64,000 nucleotides of DNA from Nonomuraea angiospora (GTDB lineage: Bacteria > Actinomycetota > Actinomycetes > Streptosporangiales > Streptosporangiaceae): positions 6,386,001 through 6,450,000 of the forward strand of contig NZ_JADBEK010000001.1 of the NCBI RefSeq assembly GCF_014873145.1. Direction: 5' to 3'. Made by a program: the position numbers and the translations under genes. A model generated the notes under the pieces. That model was not told the DNA's origin, did not search any database, and worked only from the letters and a program-made list of their open reading frames with translations. Below are positions 17,498 to 26,200 of this stretch, in pieces (the first letter of the stretch is position 1; every line of letters starts with the position of its first letter).

Positions 17498-17548
17498 ACC
17501 CCCATTTGCCTAACGCCCGCGCGTCGTCGCCGTCTGATGTCCCCGGTG

Positions 17549-17700
17549 CAGCGCGTAGACCATCTCGCCGCCGAACGCCCCCTGTACAGCGCGTAGACCA
17601 TCTCGCCGCCGAACGCCCCCTGTACAGCGCGTAGACCATCTCGCCGCCGAACGCCCCCTGTACAGCGCGTAGACCATCTCGCCGCCGAACGCCCCCTGTG
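17549..17700 (+). repeat. 38-bp tandem repeat, four copies
   Basis: Units begin CAGCGCGTAGACCATCTCGC and start at 17549, 17587, 17625 and 17663. The first three are identical and the fourth differs at its last base. A decayed fifth copy starts at 17701. The unit-to-unit junctions create the palindrome CTGTACAG. There are no spacers, so it is not a CRISPR array. Confidence 0.9.
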
Positions 17701-17973
17701 CAGCGTGTGGGCATCACCACCTGACGTCGTGGTGCAACGGGCCTGACGTCCCGGCGCGGCGCATGACGTCCAACACAGCGGTGCCCGATGTCCCGGCGCG
17801 GTGCGCCACCCTCAGTGCCCGATGTTCGAGTGCAGCGGGAAGCCACCACACCACCCAACGTCCGGCCGGGCGCCACCTGATGTCCCGGCGCGACGCCCAG
17901 GCCTCACCACCCGACGCCCAGGCCCGAATACCCGGCCGGACGCCCAGGCCTCACCAACCGACACCCGGGCGCC

Positions 17974-18044
17974 CGACGTCCGGTACGCGTACCGGGAGGG
18001 CCAGGGCTTGCTGCACGGCATGTCCCTGACCGTCCGCCCCGGCG
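17974..18044 (+). pseudogene. Inverted 71-bp fragment of an ABC transporter ATPase gene
   Basis: Translated on the plus strand it reads DVRYAYREGQGLLHGMSLTV and then RPG. This matches the first strand of the nucleotide-binding domain encoded on the opposite strand by the ABC gene (DVRYAYREGRDVLHGVSLTV). At DNA level 17974-18044 is the reverse complement of 18871-18941 with four substitutions in 71 bases and no gaps. The Walker A that should follow is missing and is replaced by a 48-bp tandem repeat. Confidence 0.8.
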
Positions 18045-18172
18045 CGACGCGCAGGCCTCACCACCCGACGCCCGGGCCCGAATGTCGCGGTGCGACGCGC
18101 AGGCCTCACCACCCGACGCCCGGGCCCGAATGTCGCGGTGCGACGCGCAGGCCTCACCACCCGACGCCCGGG
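18044..18172 (+). repeat. 48-bp tandem repeat, 2.7 copies
   Basis: Units beginning GCGACGCGCAGGCCTCACC start at 18044, 18092 and 18140. The third is cut short near 18172. Diverged relatives of the unit (GACGCCCAGGCCTCACCA) occur at 17889-17965, on the other side of the ABC fragment. Confidence 0.85.
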
Positions 18173-18214
18173 GTCGGCGGCGCGGGGGGCGCACCGGCTA
18201 TTGGGGTGGGTGGG

Positions 18215-20104
18215 TCAGGAGTGGGTGGTGGTTGGGGTGCCGTGCCAGCTGGTCCATAGGGCGGCGTAGGAGCCGCCCTCCGCGACCAGGTCGTCGTGGG
18301 AGCCCAGCTCGCTGATCCGGCCGTCCTCCACGACGGCCACCCGGTCGGCGTCGTGGGCGGTGTGGAGGCGGTGGGCGATTGCGATCACGGTGCGGCCGTC
18401 GAGGACGGCGGCCAGTGAGCGTTCGAGGTGGCGGGCCGCGCGGGGGTCGATGAGGGAGGTGGCCTCGTCCAGGACCAGGGTGTGCGGGTCGGCGAGCACC
18501 AGGCGGGCCAGGGCGAGTTGCTGCGCCTGGGCGGGCGACACTGCCAGGCCGCCGGAGCCCACCTCCGTCTCCAGGCCCGCGGGCAGGGCGAGGACCCAGT
18601 CGAGGGCGTCCACTGCCTCCAGCGCCTGGCGTACGGCCGCGTCGGAGGCGTGCGGGCGGGCGATCAGCAGGTTGTCGCGCAGCGAGCCCTTGAACACGTG
18701 GTGCTCCTGCGTCACCAGCGCCACGTGGCCGCGCAGTTCGTCGAGCGGCAGGTCCACGAGCGGGACCCCGCCCACGGTCACCGAGCCGGTACGCGGTCCG
18801 TGGATGCCCGCCAGCAGCCGGCCCAGCGTGGACTTGCCGGCTCCTGAAGGGCCCACCATGGCGAGTCGTTCGCCGGGGCGGACGGTCAGGGACACGCCGT
18901 GCAGCACGTCCCGGCCCTCCCGGTACGCGTACCGGACGTCGGACGCCTCCAGCAGCTCGCTCGAAGGACGGGAGGACGCCTCCAGCAGCTTGCCCCCGGG
19001 ACCGGAAGACGCCTTCAGCAGCTTGCCCGCCGGACCGGAAGACGCCTCCAGCAGCTCGCCCGCGGGACCGGAGGGCGCCTCCAGCAGCTCGCCCGAGGGG
19101 CGGGAGGAGCCGAGCGCGCGGTCGTCGGGGACGTTGGCCACGCCCAGCAGCCGGGCCATGGACGCCCCGCCCACCTGCAGCTCGTCGATCCACATCAGGA
19201 ACCTGTCCAGCGGGTCGATCAGCTGCTGCGCGTAGAGCGTGGCGGTGGCCACCTGGGAGAGCGCCACCCAGCCGTTGGTGTAGAACAGGCCCCCGACCAG
19301 CAGCGTGGTCACGACCGGGATCACGTAGCCCAGCTCGACGGCGGGGAACCACACCGTGCGGAGCCCGAGCGTGTAGCGTTCGGCGGCGAAGGAGCGGCTG
19401 ATGTCGGCGTCGGTACGGGAGCGGCGGCGCTCCTGCAGGCCGAGCGCCTCCACGGCGCGGGCGCCCTCGACGGTTTCGGCCAGCCCTTCCGTCATGTCGG
19501 CATAGGCGGCGTTCTCGCGGAGATAGCCGTCTCGCGCCCGCCTCAGGTACCAGCGCGTGGCGACCCAGATCACCGGCCCGGCGATCAGCATCGGCAGCAT
19601 GAGCAGGGGGCTGACCAGGAGCAGCGCGCCGACCGTGATCAGGAAGGTGACCAGGGCGATCAGCGTCTCCGGGACGGCTTTGCGTACGGTGCGGGAGAGC
19701 GAGTCCACGTCACGGGAGGTGCGGGTGATCAGGTCGCCGGACCCGGCCCGCTCGACGGTGGACAGCGGCAGCGCGAGCACCCGGTCCACGAACTCCTCGC
19801 GCAGCTCCGCCAGCACCTTCTCGCCGAGCTTGGCCGAGGCCAGCACCGCGAACCGCATGAGCGCACCCTGCAGCAGCAGGAAGCCGCCGATGGCGGCGGC
19901 CACGAGGGTGACGTTGACCTCGATGCCGTACTGGACGTCCTCCACCAGCCCGCCGAGCTGCCACGGCACCACCAGCCCCGCGACGGCCGCCAGGCCGTGC
20001 AGGGCCAGCGCGATCGTGAGCTGTCGCGGGTAGCGGAGGGTGAGCCGCCTGGCATAGGCACGCACCTGTTTTCGATCGGCGACCGGCAAGATCTCGCGAG
20101 CCAT
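18215..20104 (-). CDS. ABC exporter half-transporter, subunit with intact Walker A
   Basis: A 629-residue fused membrane-plus-ATPase half-transporter. Six hydrophobic helices occupy about residues 20-310. The ATPase domain has Walker A GPSGAGKST (about residue 415), Walker B LVLDEATS (about 540) and the H-loop IAIAHRLHT (about 576). The signature normally read as LSGGQ is VSPAQAQ, a strong departure. Between the membrane and ATPase domains are five 11-residue repeats of the form GPAGELLEASS. Its partner is the half-transporter encoded 155 bases upstream on the same strand. Together they should form a heterodimeric exporter. The cargo (drug, lipid or peptide) is unknown. Confidence 0.93.
   Translation of the reverse strand: MAREILPVADRKQVRAYARRLTLRYPRQLTIALALHGLAAVAGLVVPWQLGGLVEDVQYGIEVNVTLVAAAIGGFLLLQGALMRFAVLASAKLGEKVLAELREEFVDRVLALPLSTVERAGSGDLITRTSRDVDSLSRTVRKAVPETLIALVTFLITVGALLLVSPLLMLPMLIAGPVIWVATRWYLRRARDGYLRENAAYADMTEGLAETVEGARAVEALGLQERRRSRTDADISRSFAAERYTLGLRTVWFPAVELGYVIPVVTTLLVGGLFYTNGWVALSQVATATLYAQQLIDPLDRFLMWIDELQVGGASMARLLGVANVPDDRALGSSRPSGELLEAPSGPAGELLEASSGPAGKLLKASSGPGGKLLEASSRPSSELLEASDVRYAYREGRDVLHGVSLTVRPGERLAMVGPSGAGKSTLGRLLAGIHGPRTGSVTVGGVPLVDLPLDELRGHVALVTQEHHVFKGSLRDNLLIARPHASDAAVRQALEAVDALDWVLALPAGLETEVGSGGLAVSPAQAQQLALARLVLADPHTLVLDEATSLIDPRAARHLERSLAAVLDGRTVIAIAHRLHTAHDADRVAVVEDGRISELGSHDDLVAEGGSYAALWTSWHGTPTTTHS
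18945..19109 (-). repeat. 33-bp in-frame repeat in the ABC linker, five copies
   Basis: On the plus strand, units starting GCCTCCAGCAGCTCGC or a close variant begin at 18945, 18978, 19011, 19044 and 19077. Each encodes 11 residues (ELLEASSGPAG type) between the membrane and ATPase domains. Confidence 0.9.
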
Positions 20105-20258
20105 CCTGCTTCACCCCTTCCCGGACGAACGAGCCAGCGAGCATCCCGAATGTGCGCCGTGCCGCCCGCGAGTGGTCCCATCCGGCCCAGAGTGGAGGCG
20201 GGTCTGGGAGCCGAGAGTGGGCAGGGGGCAGCGCTTCCCGTGGGTCCGGGGCATGAGG

Positions 20259-21947
20259 TCAGTCCTCTCCGCGGGTCACGGTGGCGGCGTAGTGTGGTGA
20301 GCTGTCCAGCAGTTGGCGGTGCGTGCCCTCGGCGAGCACCCGCCCGTCCTGCACGTAGACGACGTGGTCGGTGCGGTCGAGCACCAGCGGGCTGGTCGTG
20401 CAGATCAGCGTGGTCTTGCCGGCCCGGGCCTTGGCGAGGCGTTCGGCGATGCGGGCCTCGCTGTGGGCGTCGACGGCGCTGGTGGGCTCGACCAGGATGA
20501 GCACCTCGGGGTCGGCCAGCAGCGCGCGGGCCAGGCGCAGCCGCTGCTGCTGCCCACCCGAGAACTCCCGCCCCGCCTCGGCCACCGTGGCCGACAGCCC
20601 GTCGGGCAGCGCCTCCACGATGTCCTCGGCGCAGGCCGCGTGCAGAGCCTCGCGCAGTTGCGCGTCGGAGGCCTCGCCGCGCACGTCGAGCTCGTCGCGC
20701 AGGCGGCCGGTGAACAGCCGGGCGCCGTTGTCGGCGACCAGGATGCGGGCGCGGACCTCGTCGATGGGCAGCGTGGACAGGTCGGCCGGGCCGAACGTGA
20801 CGTCGCCGTCGGCGTAGCGGCCGAGCCGGTCGGCGATGGCGATGGCGTCATCGGAGGTGTCCGCCGCGACCGCCGTGAGGCAGCCGGGCTGGAGGGTCAC
20901 GCCGCTGTAGGAGTCGCGCAGCACGCCGCCCGCGCTGGCGCCGGTGCCGCCGGTGACCTCGGGCTGGATGGACAGGATCCGGATCACGCGCCCGGCCGCC
21001 ACGTGGCCCTTGGTGAGCTTGTCGGCGGCCTCGGTGAGCGTCCGCATGGGGCCGATCAGGAAGACCGCGTAGAGGTAGAACGCGACGAGCTGCCCGGTGG
21101 GGATCTCCCCGGCGACGGCGAACGAGGCGCCGACGCCGGTGACGACCGCGATGAGCAGGCCGGGCAGCACGATCTGGGCGCCTTCGAGCACGGACTCGAT
21201 CCCGGCCACGCTCACCCCGGCCCGCCGCACCCGCTGCGACTCGGCCCGGTAGCGGTCGGAGAACACCTGCTCCCCGCCGATCCCGCGCAGCACCCGCAGG
21301 CCCGCCACGATGTCGGCGGCCCTGGTGGACAGCTCGCCGGACAGCTCGCGCTGGCCCGCCTGACGCTTGTGCAGGGGCCTGAGCAGCGGCCCCACGGCCG
21401 CGGTCATGAGCGGCACGCCGAACAGGACCAGCAGCCCGAGCGGCAGCGAGGTCGAGATGAGGATCACCGTGACGGTGACGATGGCCACGATGGCGCCGGT
21501 GCCGCGCAGCAGGATGTCGATGGAGTTGCCGATGTGGGCGATGTCGGAGTTGCCGACGCTGACGACCTCACCGGTCGAGAGCCGCTTCGGCAGCGTGGCG
21601 CCCAGCCTGGCGGACTGCCTGGCGGTCAGCTGCACGGTGCGGTAGGCGGCGGCCAGCCAGTTGTAGACGGCCATCCGGTGCCGCATGATCCCGGTGAACG
21701 CCTGCATCAGCCCCAGCCCGAACAGGACCGACGCCCAGAGCAGCAGCCCCTCGGTGTCCTTGGCGGTGACGGCGTCGATGCCCTTGCCGAGCGCAGCCGG
21801 CATCAGCGCCTGCACCAGCCACCACAGCGTGGCGAAGCCGATGCCCGCGAGAAGGGGTGCCGACTGCCGCCGCGCGTTCCACCACAGGTAGCGGAGCGGG
21901 CTGCGGATGTCGGGCACGCCGGGATCGGCTTCAGGAAGGGATCGCAT
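20259..21947 (-). CDS. ABC exporter half-transporter, degenerate ATPase subunit
   Basis: A 562-residue half-transporter from the ATG at 21947; the longer upstream frame overlaps narK in another frame. The membrane domain has about six helices. In the ATPase domain the Walker A position reads AVAADTSDDAIAI, with no glycine-rich loop or lysine. Walker B ends LILVEPTS rather than the usual D-E-P/A-T-S. The H-loop histidine is replaced (ICTTSPL). The signature is intact: FSGGQQQRLRLARALL. These defects complement those of the downstream half-transporter, so one composite ATP site should be active and the other dead. The gene directly precedes its partner and is probably co-transcribed with it. 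Confidence 0.92.
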   Translation of the reverse strand: MRSLPEADPGVPDIRSPLRYLWWNARRQSAPLLAGIGFATLWWLVQALMPAALGKGIDAVTAKDTEGLLLWASVLFGLGLMQAFTGIMRHRMAVYNWLAAAYRTVQLTARQSARLGATLPKRLSTGEVVSVGNSDIAHIGNSIDILLRGTGAIVAIVTVTVILISTSLPLGLLVLFGVPLMTAAVGPLLRPLHKRQAGQRELSGELSTRAADIVAGLRVLRGIGGEQVFSDRYRAESQRVRRAGVSVAGIESVLEGAQIVLPGLLIAVVTGVGASFAVAGEIPTGQLVAFYLYAVFLIGPMRTLTEAADKLTKGHVAAGRVIRILSIQPEVTGGTGASAGGVLRDSYSGVTLQPGCLTAVAADTSDDAIAIADRLGRYADGDVTFGPADLSTLPIDEVRARILVADNGARLFTGRLRDELDVRGEASDAQLREALHAACAEDIVEALPDGLSATVAEAGREFSGGQQQRLRLARALLADPEVLILVEPTSAVDAHSEARIAERLAKARAGKTTLICTTSPLVLDRTDHVVYVQDGRVLAEGTHRQLLDSSPHYAATVTRGED

Positions 21948-21950
21948 GGC

Positions 21951-21968
21951 CTGACAAGGTTGACAAGG
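21951..21968 (-). promoter_or_regulatory. Tandem CCTTGTCA words before the ABC start
   Basis: On the minus strand CCTTGTCAACCTTGTCA directly precedes the ATG of the degenerate ABC half. The eight-base word CCTTGTCA is repeated head to tail with a nine-base period. It may be an operator. There is no obvious Shine-Dalgarno in the same place. Confidence 0.35.
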
Positions 21969-21988
21969 CGCACCCCGGCTCGGCAAAC

Positions 21989-22019
21989 GGTTTTCGAGCT
22001 GCTGGAACGTACGAAAACC
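21989..22019 (-). terminator. Hairpin between narK and the ABC exporter
   Basis: GGTTTTCG (21989-21996) and CGAAAACC (22012-22019) are perfect inverted arms with a 15-base loop. They lie six bases after the narK stop in the narK transcript, so the hairpin probably terminates it. It could instead be an operator of the ABC genes. Confidence 0.5.
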
Positions 22020-22024
22020 CGCCA

Positions 22025-23227
22025 CTAAAGCGTCCGGAATGCCCGGTACGTGTACGTGAGCGCCGCCAGCGCAGTCACCGCCAGCAGCAAATATCCCACC
22101 GTGTACGCCCCCGTCACGGTGAAGACGACCCCCATCACCAACGGCGGGAAGTACCCGCCCAGCCCTCCGGCCGCCCCGACGAGCCCGGTCACCGCCCCCA
22201 CCCTGGACGCCTCGACCAGCCTGGCCACCAGGGCGAACACGCCGCCGGTCCCGAGGCCCAGGAAGAACGCCATGAGCACGAAGCTCACCCCGGCGGGCAC
22301 CTCGGGCGGCGGCCGCAGGGCCAGCACCAGCGCCATCACCACGATCCCGCCGAGCGAGCCGAACAGCACCCTGACCGGCCCGATCCGGTCGGAGATCGCC
22401 CCGCCCAGCGGTCTCGCCAGCACGGCCGCGATGGAGAACCCGGCCGTACGCAGCCCGGCGTCGGTCTGGGCGAAGCGGTACACGTTCTGCAGCAATGTCG
22501 GCAGATAAGTGGAAAAGGCTACGAAACCACCAAAAGTCACTGCATAGAGGAACGCGCACTGCCAGGTCGCCTTGATCCGCGCCGCCTCCCGTATCCCACG
22601 CAAGGCGGACGCCCCCGCGGCCGACCCAGCAGGCGACCCAGCAGGCGACCCAGCAGGCGACCACGCGGGTGAGTCCCGGCTTCCGCCCAGCATGATCACT
22701 CCCATCAGCGCCAGCACCGCCGCCATCAGCACATGCGCCCCCGCCCGCCCGAACTCCTCCACCAGTCGCGGCGTGAAGAACGACGACAGCGCCGTCCCAC
22801 CCATGCCCGCCCCGAAGACGCCGGTCGCGAACCCCCGGCGCGCGGGCTCGTACCAGGCGTTCACGAACGGGATGCCGACCGCGAACGACGTCCCCGCAAT
22901 CCCCAGCAGGAACCCCCAGAACAGCAGCCACCCGTACGAACCGGACCACCCGACGAGCAGCACCGGCACGATCGACACGAAACAGATGACCGCGAACATC
23001 CGCCGCCCGCCGAGCCGGTCCGTCAGCACCCCCACCGGGATCCGCCCCAGCGCCCCGACGACCACCGGGATCGCCACCAGCAGCGAGGTCTGGGTCGGCG
23101 ACAGCCCCAACTGCCCGCTGTAGCTCCCGGACAGGGGCCCTATGAGGTTCCAGGCCCAGAACGTCACCGCGAACGCCGCAGTGGCCAGGGCCAGGTTCGG
23201 CACCTGACCTTTACGAAGCTCAGACAT
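22025..23227 (-). CDS. narK: NarK-type nitrate/nitrite transporter (MFS)
   Basis: A 400-residue major facilitator protein with twelve predicted helices. The first half has the NarK signature region (FAVTFWAWNLIGPLSG) and the G-R-I-P-V-G-x-L-T-D-R-L-G-G-R-R motif after helix 2. Glycine-rich helices 5 and 11 (GVFGAGMGGTALSSFF and GAAGGLGGYFPP) are the nitrate signatures of the family. The central loop carries a short repeat SPAGSPAGSPAG encoded by three 12-bp units. It is divergent from narG, only 45 bases away, and would import nitrate or exchange it for nitrite for the respiratory nitrate reductase. Confidence 0.95.
   Translation of the reverse strand: MSELRKGQVPNLALATAAFAVTFWAWNLIGPLSGSYSGQLGLSPTQTSLLVAIPVVVGALGRIPVGVLTDRLGGRRMFAVICFVSIVPVLLVGWSGSYGWLLFWGFLLGIAGTSFAVGIPFVNAWYEPARRGFATGVFGAGMGGTALSSFFTPRLVEEFGRAGAHVLMAAVLALMGVIMLGGSRDSPAWSPAGSPAGSPAGSAAGASALRGIREAARIKATWQCAFLYAVTFGGFVAFSTYLPTLLQNVYRFAQTDAGLRTAGFSIAAVLARPLGGAISDRIGPVRVLFGSLGGIVVMALVLALRPPPEVPAGVSFVLMAFFLGLGTGGVFALVARLVEASRVGAVTGLVGAAGGLGGYFPPLVMGVVFTVTGAYTVGYLLLAVTALAALTYTYRAFRTL
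22624..22659 (-). repeat. 12-bp in-frame repeat in narK, three copies
   Basis: ACCCAGCAGGCG is repeated three times without change on the plus strand. It encodes SPAG units in the cytoplasmic loop between the two halves of the transporter. Confidence 0.85.
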
Positions 23228-23272
23228 ACACCCTGTGTAACAGAGAGTCACTATGTGTGATGAAGTGGGGGT
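23228..23272. promoter_or_regulatory. Shared narK-narG divergent promoter region
   Basis: Only 45 bases separate the two starts, so the promoters must overlap and both transcripts have very short leaders. The segment is AT-rich for this genome (TGTGTAACAGAGAGTCACTA) and GTGGGGGT precedes the narG ATG. A nitrate- or oxygen-responsive site would be expected here, but no known consensus is clear. Confidence 0.5.
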
Positions 23273-26200
23273 ATGAGTGCGGAGGAGCTTTTGCTGAAGA
23301 CCGGTCGCTATCTGCGCAGATCGGTCACCAGCGCCGATCTGCACACCCTCTACCTGAAAGGCGGCGTCGAGGGAGACATCTTCTACCGCGACCGGTGGAG
23401 TCACGACAAGGTGGTCCGCTCCACGCACGGCGTGAACTGCACGGGCTCGTGCTCCTGGAAGGTGTTCGTCAAGGACGGCATCATCACCTGGGAGGCGCAG
23501 GAGACCGACTACCCGAGCGTGGGCCCCGACCGCCCCGAGTACGAGCCGCGCGGCTGCCCGCGCGGCGCCGCCTTCTCCTGGTACACCTACTCGCCGACCC
23601 GGGTCCGCTACCCGTACGCCCGGCGCGTCCTGGTCGAGATGTACCTGGAAGCGAAGAAACGCCTGAACGGCGACCCGGTCGACGCATGGGCATATGTCGT
23701 GAAAAATCCGGTGAAACGGCGTCGCTACCAGTCCGCCCGGGGCACCGGCGGCCTCGTCCGCGTCACCTGGGACCTCGCCACCGAGATGATCGCCGCCGCC
23801 CACGTCCACACCATCCAGCGGTACGGTCCCGACCGGATCGCCGGCTTCTCCCCTATCCCCGCCATGTCGATGGTCTCCCAGGCGGTCGGCTCCCGGTTCC
23901 TGTCGCTGATCGGGGGCGCCATGCTCTCCTTCTACGACTGGTACGCCGACCTGCCCGTGGCCTCCCCCCAGGTCTTCGGCGACCAGACCGACGTGCCGGA
24001 GTCGGCCGACTGGTGGGACGCCGCGTACCTGATGATGTGGGGCGCGAACGTCCCCGTCACCCGCACCCCCGACGCGCACTGGATGGCCGAGGCCCGCTAC
24101 CGGGGCCAGAAGGTCGTCGTGGTCTCCCCCGACTACAGCGACGCCGCCAAGTTCGCCGACGAGTTCGTCAGCGTGCGGCCCGGCACGGACGGCGCGCTGG
24201 CCATGGCCATGGGGCACGTGCTGCTCAAGGAGTTCTTCGTCGAGCGCGGGACGCCCTACTTCACCGACTACGTCAAGCGCTTCACCGACCTGCCCTTCCT
24301 CGTCCGCCTCGAGGAGCGCGCGGGCGCGTACGTGCCCGGCAGGTTCCTCACCGCCAAGGACCTGGGCTCCGAGGAGGAGGCGGCCGAGTGGAAGACCGTG
24401 CTCATGTCGGAGGCCGGCGAGCCCGTCGTGCCGAACGGCTCGGCCGGCTTCCGCTGGACCGAGTCCGGCAAGGGCCGCTGGAACCTCGACCTCGGCACCG
24501 ACCCCAAGCTCACCCTGTACGGGGGCGAGCCGGCCGAGGTCCTGCTGCCCCGCTTCGACGGCGGCCCTTCGGCGCGCAGGGGCGTCCCGGTGACCCGGGT
24601 CGGGGAGCACCTGGTGACCACGGTGTTCGACCTGCTGCTGGCCCAGTACGGGGTGGCGCGCGACGGGCTCCCCGGCGTCTGGCCGGCGGGCTACGAGGAC
24701 GCCGGGGAGCCGTACACGCCGGCCTGGCAGGAGGGGATCACGGGCGTGCCCGCCGGGAGGGCGGTGAAGATCGCCCGGGAGTTCGCGCGGACGGCCGAGT
24801 CGACCCGGGGCAGATGCATGATCATCCTCGGGGCGGGCACCACGCAGTGGTTCCACGGCGACACGATCTACCGGGCGTTCCTGTCGCTCCTCCTGCTGAC
24901 CGGCTGCCAGGGCCGCAACGGCGGCGGCTGGGCGCACTACGTGGGCCAGGAGAAATGCCGGCCTCTGGCCGGCTGGGCGCTGCTGGCGGGCGCCCTCGAC
25001 TGGGCCCGGCCGCCGCGGCAGGTTCCGGGCACGCCGTACTGGTACCTGCACACCGACCAGTGGCGCTACGACCACTTCGACGCGGGCGACCTGGCCTCGC
25101 CGCTCGGCCCCGGCACGTTCCGCGGCAAGCGCACCTCGGACCTGGTGGTGGAGGCCGTCAAGAACGGCTGGATGCCGATGGCCCCGACGTTCGACCGCAA
25201 CCCCCTGGAGCTGGGCGACGCCGACGACCCCATCGCCTTCACCCGCGAGGAGCTCCGCTCGGGCCGGCTCGGCTACGCCGCCGAACGCCCGGACGACCCG
25301 CGCAACTGGCCCCGCGTGCTCATGCTCTGGCGCTCGAACCTCTTCGGCTCCTCCGCCAAGGGCAGCGAGTACTTCCAGCACCACCTCCTCGGCGCCATCT
25401 CCAACCTGGAGGACCCCGACGACCGGGCCCCGAGCGGCAAGCTGGACCTCCTGGTCACGCTGGACTTCAGGATGACGTCCTCGACGATCTTCTCCGACAT
25501 CGTGCTCCCGGCCGCCACCTGGTACGAGAAGCACGACCTGTCGTCCACGGACATGCACCCGTTCGTGCACGCGTTCAACCCGGCGATCAGCCCACCCTGG
25601 GAGACAAAGACCGATTTTTCGGCCTTTCATGCCATCGCTCGCACCTTCAGCAAGCTCGGCGAGAAGCACCTCGGCGTCCGCCGGGACGTGGTCGCGACGG
25701 CGTACCAGCACGACACCCCGGGCGAGCTGGCGACGGGCGGCGGGCCCGAGCTCAAGGTGGTGGAGCGCGACTACGGCGCCATCGCCGAGAAGCTGGCGGC
25801 GCTCGGCCCCCTCACGGAGAAGCTGGGGATCCCGGTCAAGGGCGTGACGTTCATGCCCGACGAGGAGGTGACCTGGCTGGGCCAGTCGTGCGGCCTGGTG
25901 CCGCGCGGCGCGGCCAAGGGCCGGCCGGAGCTCGACACCGACGCCAAGGCGTGCGAGGCGATCCTGGCCCTGTCGGGCGTCAGCAACGGCAGGCTGGCCG
26001 CGCAGGGCTTCAGGCAGCTCGCCGAGCGTACGGGCACCGACTTCGAGGACCTGGTCAGCGTCTGGCACCGGATCGTCTTCTCCGACACCCAGGCCAGGCC
26101 GGTGCAGGTCGCCGCCAGCCCCGAGTGGTCGGGCAAGGAGTCGCACGAGCGCCGCTACTCCCCCTTCACGATCAACGTCGAGAACGGCAAGCCCTGGCAC

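Larger units (their letters stand above)
17498..18214. other. Repeat-filled stretch downstream of the MBL gene
   Basis: About 700 bases without an intact gene. From left to right it holds a 38-bp tandem array, a GC-rich spacer, a 71-bp inverted copy of part of the neighbouring ABC transporter gene, and a 48-bp tandem array. Long open frames here only reflect repeat composition. Confidence 0.75.

Noticed and set aside
17549..18172. Possible CRISPR array
   Set aside because: The units are directly contiguous, with no variable spacers and no cas genes nearby.
17974..18941. Template/variable repeat pair of a diversity-generating retroelement
   Set aside because: The two copies differ by mixed substitutions, not adenine-specific ones, are inverted, and no reverse transcriptase is encoded.
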